Below the pieces are notes generated by a model that saw only the letters and a program-made list of their open reading frames with translations, was not told the DNA's origin and did not search any database. From assembly GCF_000372525.1 (NCBI RefSeq), contig NZ_AQUR01000084.1, positions 38,536-102,535 of the forward strand: a DNA stretch of 64,000 nucleotides, given 5' to 3'. Origin of the DNA: Cupriavidus neocaledonicus. GTDB lineage: Bacteria; Pseudomonadota; Gammaproteobacteria; Burkholderiales; Burkholderiaceae. The translations under genes were made by a program, and so were the position numbers. Shown here piece after piece: positions 29,122 through 37,725 of the stretch. Each line of letters begins with the position of its first letter. Position 1 is the first letter of the stretch.

Positions 29122-29613
29122 ATGGACACATTGACCGGAACCGACAAGCACTGGCCACCGCAAGCCGCGTCCGGCGAGCGCGGCTTGTGGCAAAGCACCA
29201 TGGCCGCGGCAAGCCAGGCGCTGGGTGCGGCGGGGCGGATGCAGCAGGCGGTGTCGCAGACGCTGAAGCTACAGCACAAGATCCGTGCACTGCGCGACGA
29301 ACTGCATCAGCTGGAAGCCGAGCGCGATGTCTACCGCGAGCTGCACGCGCGCACGGTGGAAGAGCTGCACCAGGCCATCGACCGCAGCCCGGCGGAAATC
29401 AAGCGGCTGCGCGCCGAAACCGAAGCCATGCAGGTTCGCCATCGCGCCTACAAGCTGCTGGTGCAGCACTACATGCGCATAGGCACGCCGATCGATCCCG
29501 CCGTGTTTGCCGAACAGCGCAGCCGTGTACAGCAGCACATCCTGTTCCAGCGCCGCAAGGGCATCCCGGTGGCGAATATCGTGGTCGAGGATATTGCCTT
29601 CCTGTTGCGCTGA
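29122..29613 (+). CDS. Hypothetical coiled-coil protein
   Basis: This is a 163-residue cytosolic protein with no recognised family. Residues about 45-110 form a strongly predicted coiled coil by heptad reading (LKLQHKIRALRDELHQLEAERD, VEELHQAIDRSPAEIKRLRAE in pieces). A helical basic segment and a hydrophobic end (IPVANIVVEDIAFLLR) follow. The ATG at 29122 (MDTLTG) was chosen; an in-frame ATG at 29062 is possible. There is no operon partner, the gene has its own promoter candidate, and it lies between a toxin-antitoxin remnant and an aquaporin gene. The accessory setting suggests a strain-variable gene. Function is unknown. Confidence 0.65.
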   Translation: MDTLTGTDKHWPPQAASGERGLWQSTMAAASQALGAAGRMQQAVSQTLKLQHKIRALRDELHQLEAERDVYRELHARTVEELHQAIDRSPAEIKRLRAETEAMQVRHRAYKLLVQHYMRIGTPIDPAVFAEQRSRVQQHILFQRRKGIPVANIVVEDIAFLLR

Positions 29614-29908
29614 ATGGCGCTGAACGGCGCGATTCGAAACCCGGCGTCAGCTCACAACATCGCCAGCGCGCATTGACGCACCGGGGCCGCGGCGGAACAC
29701 TGTCGCGACCGCGCGCGCAGCCGCTGCGCCGCGGCGTTGCCTGCACGGGCAACGACCTGCCACTGTTCGAGGCGTCGTCTCAGGCGACGTTGTCCATCTT
29801 GTTGCTGCGCGCTATCCCCATCGTTTTCGTCACCGGCCCTGACACCACGCGGCAGGCCGGCCTTGCTCCCAGCCATGCTTCGCGCCACTGCCCCGGCGCA
29901 GCGCAGCG

Positions 29909-30649
29909 ATGAGTACGCTGGCGCGCCGCCTGGTGGCGGAAGGACTTGGCACCGCGCTGCTGGTGGCAATCGTGGTCGGCTCGGGCATTCGTGCCGAGCG
30001 CCTGGCCGCCGGCGATACCGCGCTCGCGTTGCTGGCGAACTCGCTCGCCACCGGCGCCGGGCTGGTGGCCTTGCTGGTGTCGCTGGGGCCGGTCTCGGGC
30101 GGGCATTTCAATCCGGTGGTGAGCCTGTCGGCACTGGTGCAGGGCGCGCTGGCGCCGCGCGATGCGCTGCGCTATGCGCTGGTGCAGCTGGCGGGCGGCG
30201 TCTGCGGCGTGCTCGCGGCGCATGCCATGTTTGGCGAGCCGGCACTGGCGTGGTCGGCGCAGAGTCGCACCGGCGCGTCGATGTGGTGGAGCGAGTTCGT
30301 GGCCACCTTCGGCCTGGTCGGCGTGGGCATCGGCACGCTGCGCAGCCGCCCGCAGCTGGTGCCGTTCGTGGTGGCCGGCTATATCACCGCGGGCTACTGG
30401 TTCACGTCATCGACCTCGTTCGCCAATCCCGCGCTGACGCTGGCCTGCGCACTGACCGATACCTTTACCGGGATCCGGCCGCAGGACGTGCCGGGTTTCG
30501 TGCTGGCGCAGACCGGCGGCGGACTGGCGGCCACGCTGCTGTTCCACTGGCTGTTGCGCAAACCCGCCGCGGTGGCACCGGCGCCGGTCAGTACCGGGGG
30601 CGGCGCGACTGCAAGCGCGACCGCCAGCGCAATTACCAGCGCCGATTGA
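29909..30649 (+). CDS. MIP/aquaporin family channel
   Basis: This 246-residue protein has six transmembrane segments and two half-helix pore loops. The first loop is SGGHFNPVVS (Asn-Pro-Val at 68-70 instead of NPA); the second is SFANPALT (NPA at 173-175). The substitution in the first loop and the lack of a glycerol-facilitator spacer resemble the AqpS-like channels often found with arsenic genes. No ars gene is present here, so water, glycerol or small metalloid solutes are all possible. The C-terminus is an Ala/Thr tail. The stop overlaps the convergent porin-like gene by 17 bp. The 295 bp upstream hold no clear gene. Confidence 0.85.
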   Translation: MSTLARRLVAEGLGTALLVAIVVGSGIRAERLAAGDTALALLANSLATGAGLVALLVSLGPVSGGHFNPVVSLSALVQGALAPRDALRYALVQLAGGVCGVLAAHAMFGEPALAWSAQSRTGASMWWSEFVATFGLVGVGIGTLRSRPQLVPFVVAGYITAGYWFTSSTSFANPALTLACALTDTFTGIRPQDVPGFVLAQTGGGLAATLLFHWLLRKPAAVAPAPVSTGGGATASATASAITSAD

Positions 30650-32285
30650 GCTGCACGCCGAAGATCGAGCCGCTCGGCTGCGACGCCCACGCGTCCGCCG
30701 GCGCGGTGTAGCCGATGCCATCCACATCGCTGGCGCGGCTGTAGGTATAGAAGGCGCGCAGGTTGGCATTGCCGGCCGACTTGCCCAGCGTCAGCGTCGG
30801 CGCCACCGTCAGCGCGGTGCGCTGGCCGCTGACGCCGAAGCCTGACGAGATCTGGTCGTGCGACACCTCGAAATTCAGCCGGAACTGGCTGCTGGCCACG
30901 TACGCGGGACGCAGGCGCGTGGTGGTCCATTGCAGCGTGCCGACCGGCGAACGGTCGAACTGCAGGCTCTGCTCCACGGCACCGCTCAGCCCCCAGCGGC
31001 TCTTCCATTCGATCGAATCGGCCACGCGCGTGCGCGACAGCGACGGTCCCATGCCGGTATAGCCGGTCATGGCGTTGCGCGAACCCGAGCCGAACTGCAC
31101 CCCCAGCCGGTTGGTGCCGAACAGCACGCCTTTCTGCTCGTGCAACGCCGACGCCCACCACGCCCCGCCCGAGTCCTCCACCAGCGGCTGGGCTTCCACC
31201 CGCGTGAAGCCGAGCTGGACCGAGCCCTGTTCATTGGTGGGGATCGGCGCGGTGCGCAGCGAGTGGTAGCTGGGCAGGTTCTGGCCGTTCTGATCGGCGC
31301 GCGCGGTGTACTGGTAGCTCAGGCCGATATCGCCAATCAGCTTGGCGTTGTCCACGCCAAGGCGCATCGCTGTCGAATTGGGCGGCAGCAGGCCGGACGA
31401 CATCAGGAACGGCGCGTTGTCGCGCCGGCCGGCCCACATGGTGGCGCCGTCCAGCACCGGCAGCCCGCTGACCGCCGTATAGAACTGCGGCACCAGCGCA
31501 TAGGGATCGATCGCCGCGGGGCGGCCATTGACGGTGGTGGCATCGGTGCCACGCGCCTGCGCGATCAACATTACCTGGGCGCCGCCGTCGAGGTCCAGCA
31601 CCGACTCGCGGATCCGGACTTCGCCCGTACTGCGGCAGGCCAGCCCGCTGCCGATGCCGGTGGACAGCGCGCCGCCGGGGCAGGCGCGCATGGTGGACGG
31701 ACGATCCTCGACCGCGGCGCGGCCGCTGTAGCTCAGTCGCCACACCGACTCGCCCGCCGGATCATCGGCGGGCAGCTGGGAATGCAGCACCGGCGGCGCC
31801 TCCGACGGGGTGCCGGCGTCCGCGCCAGCGCGTTGCGCCGGGGCAGGAGGCGCTTCGGCCTGGAACTCGCCAAGCCTGGGCGGGAACAGCACCAGCGGCG
31901 GTGGCGGCGGGGCCGGGGGTTCGGGCGGGCCGACGAAGTCGGGATCCGGCGGCGGCGTGGCCGCGGCGACACTGGTGTCCGCCGAAGCCGGTACGGTGAC
32001 ATCCGCCGCGGGCGCCGCTTCGCCGGCGATCAGCGCGGCGAGCGGGTCGTCTGTCGCGGCCGGCGGGGCCGATGTCGCTGCTGCGGCGGCCGCCGCTACC
32101 GCCGGTGTGCCCGGCGTCGCCACGGTCGCGGTGACGCTTGCCGGCACCGCCGGCCGCGGCCCGATGCGCGGCGGCTGCGGGGCAGCCGCGGATTCGTCAG
32201 CGCCCGTGGCCGGAACGCCGGTCTGCGCGCATGCCGCCAGGCCCCAGGCGGCCAGCACGGCAAAGCCGAGGCGGCGCAGCGGCAC
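30633..32285 (-). CDS. LamB-like outer-membrane porin with lipoprotein signal
   Basis: This is a predicted lipoprotein of about 550 residues. The GTG at 32285 gives MPLRRLGFAVLAAWGLAAC, an ideal signal peptide with lipobox LAAC (Cys19); a TTG at 32357 gives a longer frame without a normal signal. Residues 20-170 are Ala/Pro-rich and disordered. From about 180 onward the sequence alternates polar and aromatic residues as in beta-barrels (SVQLGFTRVEAQPLV, GVLFGTNRLGVQFGSGS, NLRAFYTYSRASD) and ends in FGVQLNRRW. It resembles the maltoporin/carbohydrate-porin superfamily, but a lipid anchor plus long linker is unusual. The substrate is unknown. Confidence 0.65.
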   Translation of the reverse strand: MPLRRLGFAVLAAWGLAACAQTGVPATGADESAAAPQPPRIGPRPAVPASVTATVATPGTPAVAAAAAAATSAPPAATDDPLAALIAGEAAPAADVTVPASADTSVAAATPPPDPDFVGPPEPPAPPPPPLVLFPPRLGEFQAEAPPAPAQRAGADAGTPSEAPPVLHSQLPADDPAGESVWRLSYSGRAAVEDRPSTMRACPGGALSTGIGSGLACRSTGEVRIRESVLDLDGGAQVMLIAQARGTDATTVNGRPAAIDPYALVPQFYTAVSGLPVLDGATMWAGRRDNAPFLMSSGLLPPNSTAMRLGVDNAKLIGDIGLSYQYTARADQNGQNLPSYHSLRTAPIPTNEQGSVQLGFTRVEAQPLVEDSGGAWWASALHEQKGVLFGTNRLGVQFGSGSRNAMTGYTGMGPSLSRTRVADSIEWKSRWGLSGAVEQSLQFDRSPVGTLQWTTTRLRPAYVASSQFRLNFEVSHDQISSGFGVSGQRTALTVAPTLTLGKSAGNANLRAFYTYSRASDVDGIGYTAPADAWASQPSGSIFGVQLNRRW

Positions 32286-32785
32286 GCGCCGGCCTGCGCA
32301 AGGGCCGGGCGGCTTCAGGGGGAGTCGACGAGTACAAGCTGGCAATTGGAACGGCAACGGGGCGATTCAGCGGGCAACCACGATATCCGGTAGGCAGGGC
32401 CCCGGAAGCGGGACTGTTTTTTATCAGCCGAGACCATTTGACCGCAAGCCGGGTTACAAAATCCATCACACCGTGCGGCGTCTCACAATACGAAAAACAG
32501 CGGAAATGGCGCAATCGACTAGCGAAAACCCGCACTTGCGCGGGGCCCCGTGCCGAAAGGGCCACCGCTATAATCGGCTGGCTTGTCTTTCGGGTAAGAC
32601 AGCCCTCGGCCGTGGGCGCGGTTACAGCGTCGGGCATGCAGGGCACGCCGCCGTGCCCGTTCGCCACAGGCACTGCGCTGCGCAGGCCGCCGTACCCCGG
32701 CGGCCGGTGCGTCACGGTCCGGCGCGCGGCCTCATGCAAGCCGGCGCCCGCATCCGAATCAATATCTATAAGAGGAGAAGTGGAG
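32286..32785 (+). other. 500-bp leader region upstream of the TRAP receptor
   Basis: No gene is supported here. A consensus -10 TATAAT lies at 32569-32574, but no good -35 sits at 16-18 bp. Immediately after it, at 32580-32604, is a hairpin: GGC-T-TGTCTT, loop TCGGGT, AAGACA-GCC. If the -10 is real, this hairpin would form at the 5' end of a leader of about 200 nt and could protect or regulate the mRNA. The DNA around 32400-32520 is somewhat AT-richer than its surroundings. Confidence 0.4.
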
Positions 32786-33922
32786 ATGGAACGTCGTTCC
32801 TTTCTGTTGAAAGCGTCGGCCGTGGCTGCCACCGGGGCACTGGCCGCGTGCGGCAAGGGTGAAGAGAAGGCAGCGCCTGTTGCAGCCAGCGGCCCGGCCG
32901 CGCCGGCCGTAGTGGGCAGCAACCCCGCCGTGGAATGGCGCCTGGCCTCGAGCTTTCCCAAGTCGCTCGACACCATCTACGGCGGTGCCGAGCTGCTGTC
33001 GGCCCGCGTCAAGGAACTGACCGACGGCAAATTCAACATCAAGGTCTTTGCCGCCGGCGAAATCGTGCCGGGCCTGCAGGTGCTGGACGCGGTGCAGAAC
33101 AACACCGTGCAGATCGGCCACACCGCCGGCTACTACTACTTCGGCAAGAACCCGACGCTTTGCTTTGACACCACCATCCCGTTCGGCCTGACCGCACGCC
33201 AGCAGAACGCCTGGATGATGCAGGGCAACGGCATGAAGCTGATGCGCGAGTTCTTCAAGGAATACAACGTCGTCAACTTCCTGGGCGGCAACACCAACGC
33301 GCAGATGGGCGGCTGGTTCCGCAAGGAAATCAAGACCGTGGCCGACCTGCAGGGCCTGAAGTACCGCATCGCCGGATTTGCCGGCGTGGTGCTGTCGCGC
33401 CTGGGCGTGGTGCCGCAGCAGATTGCCGGCGGCGACATCTACCCCGCGCTGGAGAAAGGCACCATCGACGCGGCCGAGTGGGTGGGCCCCTACGATGACG
33501 AGAAGCTGGGCTTCTACAAGGTGGCGCCGTTCTACTACTACCCGGGCTGGTGGGAAGGCAGCGCGCAGCTGTCGTTCTACGCCTCGGCCAGCGAGTTCGA
33601 GAAGCTGCCGGCGCTGTACAAGCGCGCGCTGGAAACCGCCACCATCGAGGCGCACACCAACATGATGGCCAAGTACGACACCGTCAACCCGCAGGCCCTG
33701 GCGCGCCTGCTGGAAAACGGCGTCAAGCTGCGACCGTTCTCCAAGGAGATCATGGAGGCCTGCTTCAAGGCGACCCAGGAGTCCTACGCCGACGAAACCG
33801 CGAAGAACCCGTCGTTCAAGAAGATCTACGACGACTGGCGCGTGTTCCGCAACAACCAGGCAGCCTGGTTCAACGTGGCCGAGCAGGGCTACGCCCAGTT
33901 CAGCTTCGCGCGCAAGCTGTAA
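32786..33922 (+). CDS. TRAP transporter substrate-binding protein (DctP/TakP family)
   Basis: This 378-residue exported receptor belongs to a tripartite ATP-independent periplasmic transporter. The N-terminus has both a twin-arginine-like motif (MERRSFLLKA, Arg3-Arg4) and a lipobox (ALAAC), so it may be a Tat- or Sec-exported lipoprotein. The DctP fold covers about 45-370: WRLASSFPKSLDTIYGGAE, LKYRIAGFAGVVLSRLGVVPQQI, and EWVGPYDDEKLGFYKVAPFYYYPGWWEG, typical of the TakP (2-oxoacid) subgroup. An AGAGGAGA ribosome site precedes the ATG at 32786. No DctQ/DctM genes are adjacent, so its membrane partners must be elsewhere. A strong terminator follows. Confidence 0.9.
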   Translation: MERRSFLLKASAVAATGALAACGKGEEKAAPVAASGPAAPAVVGSNPAVEWRLASSFPKSLDTIYGGAELLSARVKELTDGKFNIKVFAAGEIVPGLQVLDAVQNNTVQIGHTAGYYYFGKNPTLCFDTTIPFGLTARQQNAWMMQGNGMKLMREFFKEYNVVNFLGGNTNAQMGGWFRKEIKTVADLQGLKYRIAGFAGVVLSRLGVVPQQIAGGDIYPALEKGTIDAAEWVGPYDDEKLGFYKVAPFYYYPGWWEGSAQLSFYASASEFEKLPALYKRALETATIEAHTNMMAKYDTVNPQALARLLENGVKLRPFSKEIMEACFKATQESYADETAKNPSFKKIYDDWRVFRNNQAAWFNVAEQGYAQFSFARKL

Positions 33923-33955
33923 GCCGCGTGGCGCCCGGGCAACCGGGCCCGCCGC

Positions 33956-33992
33956 AAAACCCCATGGTCCCCCGGGAGCATGGGGTTTTTTT
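33956..33992 (+). terminator. Intrinsic terminator of the TRAP receptor gene
   Basis: AAAACCCCATG (33956-33966) pairs with CATGGGGTTTT (33979-33989), followed by further T to 33992. Confidence 0.9.
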
Positions 33993-34074
33993 GTTGGCGG
34001 CGGCCGCGCGCGGCGGGGCGCCGGCGGGGATCACGCGGCCCCGGTAGAATCGCCGGCATCGATCGGAAAACCCT

Positions 34075-34980
34075 ATGCAACTCGGCATTCTCTACGCCCT
34101 GCTGGCGTACCTCATCTGGGGCCTGCTCCCGCTCTACATCAAGTCGCTGCCCGGCATCGCGCCGGTGGAGATCCTGCTGCACCGGATGGTGTGGTCGCTG
34201 GTCTTCCTGGGGCTGGTCCTGGCCTGGCGCCGCCAGTGGGCGTGGCTGGGCCAGGTGGGCCGGGACCGGCGCCTGTTGCTGTCGTTTGCCGCCAGTGCGG
34301 CGCTGCTGTGCGCCAACTGGTTCCTCTATATCTGGGCGGTGTCGGCCAACCGCGTGGTCGACGCCAGCCTGGGGTATTTCATCAACCCGCTGTTCAGCGT
34401 GCTGCTCGGCGTGGTGTTCCTGCACGAGCGCCTGCGCCGGGTGCAATGGCTGGCGATCGCGGTGGCGGCGGCCGGCGTTGCCTGGCTGACGGTGGCGGCG
34501 GGGCAGCTGCCATGGATTGCGCTGGGCCTGGCCGCAAGCTTTGGCGGCTACGGGCTGCTGCGCAAGACCGGTGCACTGGGCGCGCTGGAAGGGCTGTCGC
34601 TGGAAACGCTGCTGCTGTTCCCGCTCGCCGCGGCGGCGCTGGGCTGGCTGTTCGCCACCGGCCAGGACAGCTTCACCCACGCAGCGCCGGGTACGCAGTG
34701 GCTGCTGTTGCTGGCCGGGCCGGTGACGGCGGTGCCGCTGCTGTTCTTCGCCGCCGGCGCGCGACGCATTCCGCTGTCGCTGCTGGGCCTGCTGCAGTAC
34801 ACCGGTCCGACGCTGCAACTGCTGCTCGGCGTGTGGCTGTGGCACGAGCCGTTCCCGGCGCAGAAGCAGGTCGGGTACGCGCTGATCTGGCTGTCCCTGG
34901 CCTTGTATGCGGCCGAAGGGCTGTGGATGAATGCGCGGCAGAAGACCGCCGGCATCCAATCGATCAATGAGACAACGTGA
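34075..34980 (+). CDS. rarD: RarD family EamA transporter
   Basis: This 301-residue inner-membrane protein has ten hydrophobic helices and two EamA halves. RarD hallmarks are GILYALLAYLIWGLLPLYIK at the N-terminus, HRMVWSLVFL, NWFLYIWAVSANRVVDASLGYFINPLFSVLLG and LLQYTGPTLQLLLGVWLWHEPF. The name comes from chloramphenicol resistance in Pseudomonas; the physiological substrate is not known. It lies 82 bp after the TRAP receptor terminator and 64 bp before dinB, so it has its own transcript or shares one with dinB. Confidence 0.93.
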   Translation: MQLGILYALLAYLIWGLLPLYIKSLPGIAPVEILLHRMVWSLVFLGLVLAWRRQWAWLGQVGRDRRLLLSFAASAALLCANWFLYIWAVSANRVVDASLGYFINPLFSVLLGVVFLHERLRRVQWLAIAVAAAGVAWLTVAAGQLPWIALGLAASFGGYGLLRKTGALGALEGLSLETLLLFPLAAAALGWLFATGQDSFTHAAPGTQWLLLLAGPVTAVPLLFFAAGARRIPLSLLGLLQYTGPTLQLLLGVWLWHEPFPAQKQVGYALIWLSLALYAAEGLWMNARQKTAGIQSINETT

Positions 34981-35044
34981 AAATCGACATCAGTCATTCA
35001 TCCCGCTGATAATCATTACATAGCCGTTCCGCATCCCGGCCCCC

Positions 35045-36124
35045 ATGTCCGCCCCGCCTGACGCCAGTGCCGCGGTCCAGCGCAAGATCATCCATTGCGA
35101 CTGCGACTGCTTCTACGCCTCGGTCGAAATGCGCGACGACCCGTCGCTGCGCGGCCGGCCGATGGCCGTGGGCGGCGCGCCCGACCGGCGCGGGGTGATC
35201 GCCACCTGCAACTACGAGGCGCGCGCCTACGGCGTGCGCTCGGCAATGGCCTCGGCGCAGGCGCTCAAGCGCTGTCCGGACCTGCTGATCGTGCGCCCCG
35301 CGATGGACAAGTATCGCGAGGTCTCGCGCCGCATCTTCGCGATCTACCGCGAATACACCGCGCTGGTCGAGCCGCTGTCGCTGGACGAGGCCTATCTCGA
35401 TGTCAGCCTGTGCAGCCACCATGCCGGCAGCGCCACCCGCATCGCCGAAGAAATCCGCCAACGCGTGCGGGATGAGGTGGGGGTGACCGTGTCGGCCGGC
35501 GTCGGCCCCAGCAAGTTCGTCGCCAAGATCGCCAGCGACTGGAACAAGCCCGACGGCCTGTTCGTGGTCAGGCCGGCCGCGGTCGATGCCTTTGTCGCCG
35601 CGCTGCCGGTGGAACGCATCCATGGCGTGGGCAAGGTCACCGCGGCCAAGCTGCGCCGGCTGGGGGCCGAGACTTGCGGCGACCTGCGGCAGTGGTCGCC
35701 GGACCACCTGCAGCGCGAGTTCGGCGTGTTCGGGGCGCGGCTGTACAAGCTGTGCCGCGGCGTCGATGAGCGCGCGGTCACGCCCGAACGCGAGCGCAAG
35801 TCGATCAGCGTGGAAGAGACCTATGCCGACGACCTGCCCGACCTGCAGGCCTGCCTGGCCGAGCTGGAACCGCTGATCGCCATGCTGGAGGCACGCATTG
35901 CGCGCGCCCAGGCGCACGACACCATCGACAAGCTCACGGTCAAGCTGCGCTTCTCGGACTTCCGGCAGACCACCGTGGAATGCCGCGGCCACGCCCCGGA
36001 CCGCAGCGTCTATGCCCGGCTGCTGGCGCAGGGCCATGCGCGCCGTGGCTTGCCGGTACGGCTGCTGGGGGTAGGGGTGGGCACGAGCGACCGGGATACC
36101 GCGCAGCTGGCGTTGTTCGACTGA
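35045..36124 (+). CDS. dinB: DNA polymerase IV (Y-family)
   Basis: This 359-residue translesion polymerase has palm residues in IIHCDCDCFYASVEMR (Asp19, Asp21) and the paired acidic SLDEAYLDVS. Finger and thumb regions follow, with the helix-hairpin-helix VERIHGVGKVTAAKLRRLG, and the little-finger domain ends at about 350. It lacks a recognisable C-terminal beta-clamp peptide (the end is DTAQLALFD, which contains QLALFD, a clamp-binding QLxLF-type motif). The ATG at 35045 is usual. No LexA box was recognised upstream. Confidence 0.95.
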   Translation: MSAPPDASAAVQRKIIHCDCDCFYASVEMRDDPSLRGRPMAVGGAPDRRGVIATCNYEARAYGVRSAMASAQALKRCPDLLIVRPAMDKYREVSRRIFAIYREYTALVEPLSLDEAYLDVSLCSHHAGSATRIAEEIRQRVRDEVGVTVSAGVGPSKFVAKIASDWNKPDGLFVVRPAAVDAFVAALPVERIHGVGKVTAAKLRRLGAETCGDLRQWSPDHLQREFGVFGARLYKLCRGVDERAVTPERERKSISVEETYADDLPDLQACLAELEPLIAMLEARIARAQAHDTIDKLTVKLRFSDFRQTTVECRGHAPDRSVYARLLAQGHARRGLPVRLLGVGVGTSDRDTAQLALFD

Positions 36125-36141
36125 TCGCTGGTTTATTTACA

Positions 36142-36184
36142 CGATTTATCGGCAAAGCACAGCTTGTCGCTCGATGATAAATCG
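36142..36184. terminator. Possible bidirectional terminator after dinB
   Basis: CGATTTATC (36142-36150) and GATAAATCG (36176-36184) form 9-bp arms with a 25-nt loop between the convergent dinB and DUF2272 genes. The arms are AT-rich, so the assignment is tentative. Confidence 0.35.
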
Positions 36185-36205
36185 CATCGATAAACTGGCC
36201 TACTG

Positions 36206-37204
36206 CTACTGCAGGTCGTTGCGCATCACCAGCAGCCATGGCATGTGCGAGTTGGTGACCCCGTCGAGCCGGCCCGAATCGCCCAGTTCGATCTCTTCCA
36301 TCGATACCGATTGCTGGACGTTGCCGCCGATGGCGCGCACCACGCGCGCGGACGGATCTACCGCGACCACGATGTCGCAATGCATCGGCGTGGTGCCGAA
36401 ACCGATCTCGGCGATGTCCTCGAGATAGCGGTCACGGCCGCGGCCGGCGCAGATGATGTCGCCGGGGCGGGGCATCGCCGGCACGGGCTCTATGCGGAAC
36501 GCGGGGCGGGGCAGGATGCCGTCGCGGGCATCGACCACGTACATCGAGTGCGACTGGCCGGTCAGGAACTGGCGGTCGTCCAGCCCCGCCTTGCGCAACA
36601 CCCATGACACAAAGACCGCCGACCATGCCCAGGCGCCCTGCGTGACTTGCCTGCAGCTGGGCGCTTCGCCGACGATGCCCCAGTAACGGCGCGCCAGCGT
36701 GCAGCCCAGCGGCGTGGCCTCCATGCCGGTGCCGTCCGGGAAAGAAAGACAGCTGGCGGCTGGCGGCGGGTTGCCGTTGGTCTTGGCCTCGGTATCGGTG
36801 GTGGCCACGGCAGGCGCCGCGGCGTCGGCCGGGGATGCCAGCGGCAGCTCGGGTGGCAACTCCGGCGCCGGCACCGGGCTGTAGGTCACGCAAGAGGTGT
36901 CGTCGCGGCCCAGCCGCACCATCTGTCCGCCCCAGCGGACCCACTCCTGGGTAGCGATCTCGACGATACGCTCGCGCGGCGTGGCACCCGGGCTGGTCAC
37001 CGGCCGCTCGGCGTCCGGCAGCGCCCGCGCCTGCGGCCGGGCCGTTTCGATGACCGTGGTGCAGGCGCTCAGCAGCGCCAGCACCACGGCCGCGCAGGCG
37101 CTGCGCAGCGGTATGCGCGCCTGTGGAGAACGCTGTGGAATCGGCTGTGGAAAGCGTTGTGCATAACGCTGTGGAGATCTGTGGCGCTGCGGACGGGCAA
37201 ACAT
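36206..37204 (-). CDS. DUF2272 lipoprotein
   Basis: This is a predicted lipoprotein of 332 residues. From the ATG at 37204 (MFARPQRHRS) there is a basic n-region made of four-residue SPQR/AQRF/PQPI/PQRS-type repeats. The hydrophobic core ACAAVVLALLSAC follows, with the lipobox LLSAC. The rest is a DUF2272 domain (about 70-330): RERIVEIATQEWVRWGGQ, WAWSAVFVSWVLRKAGL, PGDIICAGRGRDR, MHCDIVVAVDP and VTNSHMPWLLVMR. The Cys/His/Asp pattern resembles NlpC/P60- or CHAP-like hydrolases, so a cell-wall hydrolase is possible. The repeats correspond to a 12-bp-period DnaA-box-like array in the DNA. Confidence 0.8.
   Translation of the reverse strand: MFARPQRHRSPQRYAQRFPQPIPQRSPQARIPLRSACAAVVLALLSACTTVIETARPQARALPDAERPVTSPGATPRERIVEIATQEWVRWGGQMVRLGRDDTSCVTYSPVPAPELPPELPLASPADAAAPAVATTDTEAKTNGNPPPAASCLSFPDGTGMEATPLGCTLARRYWGIVGEAPSCRQVTQGAWAWSAVFVSWVLRKAGLDDRQFLTGQSHSMYVVDARDGILPRPAFRIEPVPAMPRPGDIICAGRGRDRYLEDIAEIGFGTTPMHCDIVVAVDPSARVVRAIGGNVQQSVSMEEIELGDSGRLDGVTNSHMPWLLVMRNDLQ
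37122..37178. repeat. Second array of DnaA-box-like 9-mers at exact 12-bp period
   Basis: TGTGGAGAA, TGTGGAATC, TGTGGAAAG, TGTGCATAA and TGTGGAGAT begin at 37122, 37134, 37146, 37158 and 37170. They lie in the 5' coding part of the DUF2272 gene and resemble the intergenic array at 1802-1869. An exact TGTGGATAA (reverse complement of the DnaA box) lies at 37342-37350, between DUF2272 and the HU gene. Confidence 0.6.
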
Positions 37205-37446
37205 GTTGGCCCCACATGGCACGGCGCCCGGCATGGCGAGTTCTGGCCAAGGCTGGACGCCTGTTGGAAGACTTGGCGCGCCATCGCCCAGGCGCGAAGC
37301 GGGCGATGCGGCGGATACTGCAGGGATATTCAGATCACGACTGTGGATAACGTCCCCCGCCTGGCGCGCGCCTGCGCCCTCGGGCACCGGGGCAGCGGCA
37401 TGGCGGGGTCAGGCAATACCGGGCTCTGCAGTGCAGCCCGTCAGGA

Positions 37447-37725
37447 TCACTGGTTGACAGCGTCCTTGAACTTCTGGCCAGCCTTGAACTTCACGGTCTT
37501 GGCGGCTTCGACCTTGATTTCTTCACCGGTACGCGGGTTGCGCGCCATGCGCTCGCCACGCTCGCCCTTGCTGAACGTGCCAAAGCCGATGAGGCTCAGC
37601 GTGTCACCCTTGGCCACTGCGTCCATGATGGCCGACAGGGTCACGTTCAGTGCCTGTTCCGCCTTGGCCTTGGTCAGACCGTCCACCCCGGCTGCGATAG
37701 CGTCGATCAGTTCGGTTTTCGTCAT
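37447..37725 (-). CDS. hupB: Histone-like DNA-binding protein HU
   Basis: This 92-residue nucleoid protein has the typical dimeric beta-arm DNA-bending fold: MTKTELIDAIAAGVDGLTKAKAEQAL, GDTLSLIGFGTFSKGERGERMARNPRTGEEI and VKFKAGQKFKDAVNQ. The flexible arm carries the canonical RNPRTGE with the intercalating proline. The length and sequence are closest to HU-beta. It is transcribed away from the motif-rich gap at 37726-38865. The next gene beyond that gap is a SET-domain lysine methyltransferase. Confidence 0.97.
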   Translation of the reverse strand: MTKTELIDAIAAGVDGLTKAKAEQALNVTLSAIMDAVAKGDTLSLIGFGTFSKGERGERMARNPRTGEEIKVEAAKTVKFKAGQKFKDAVNQ

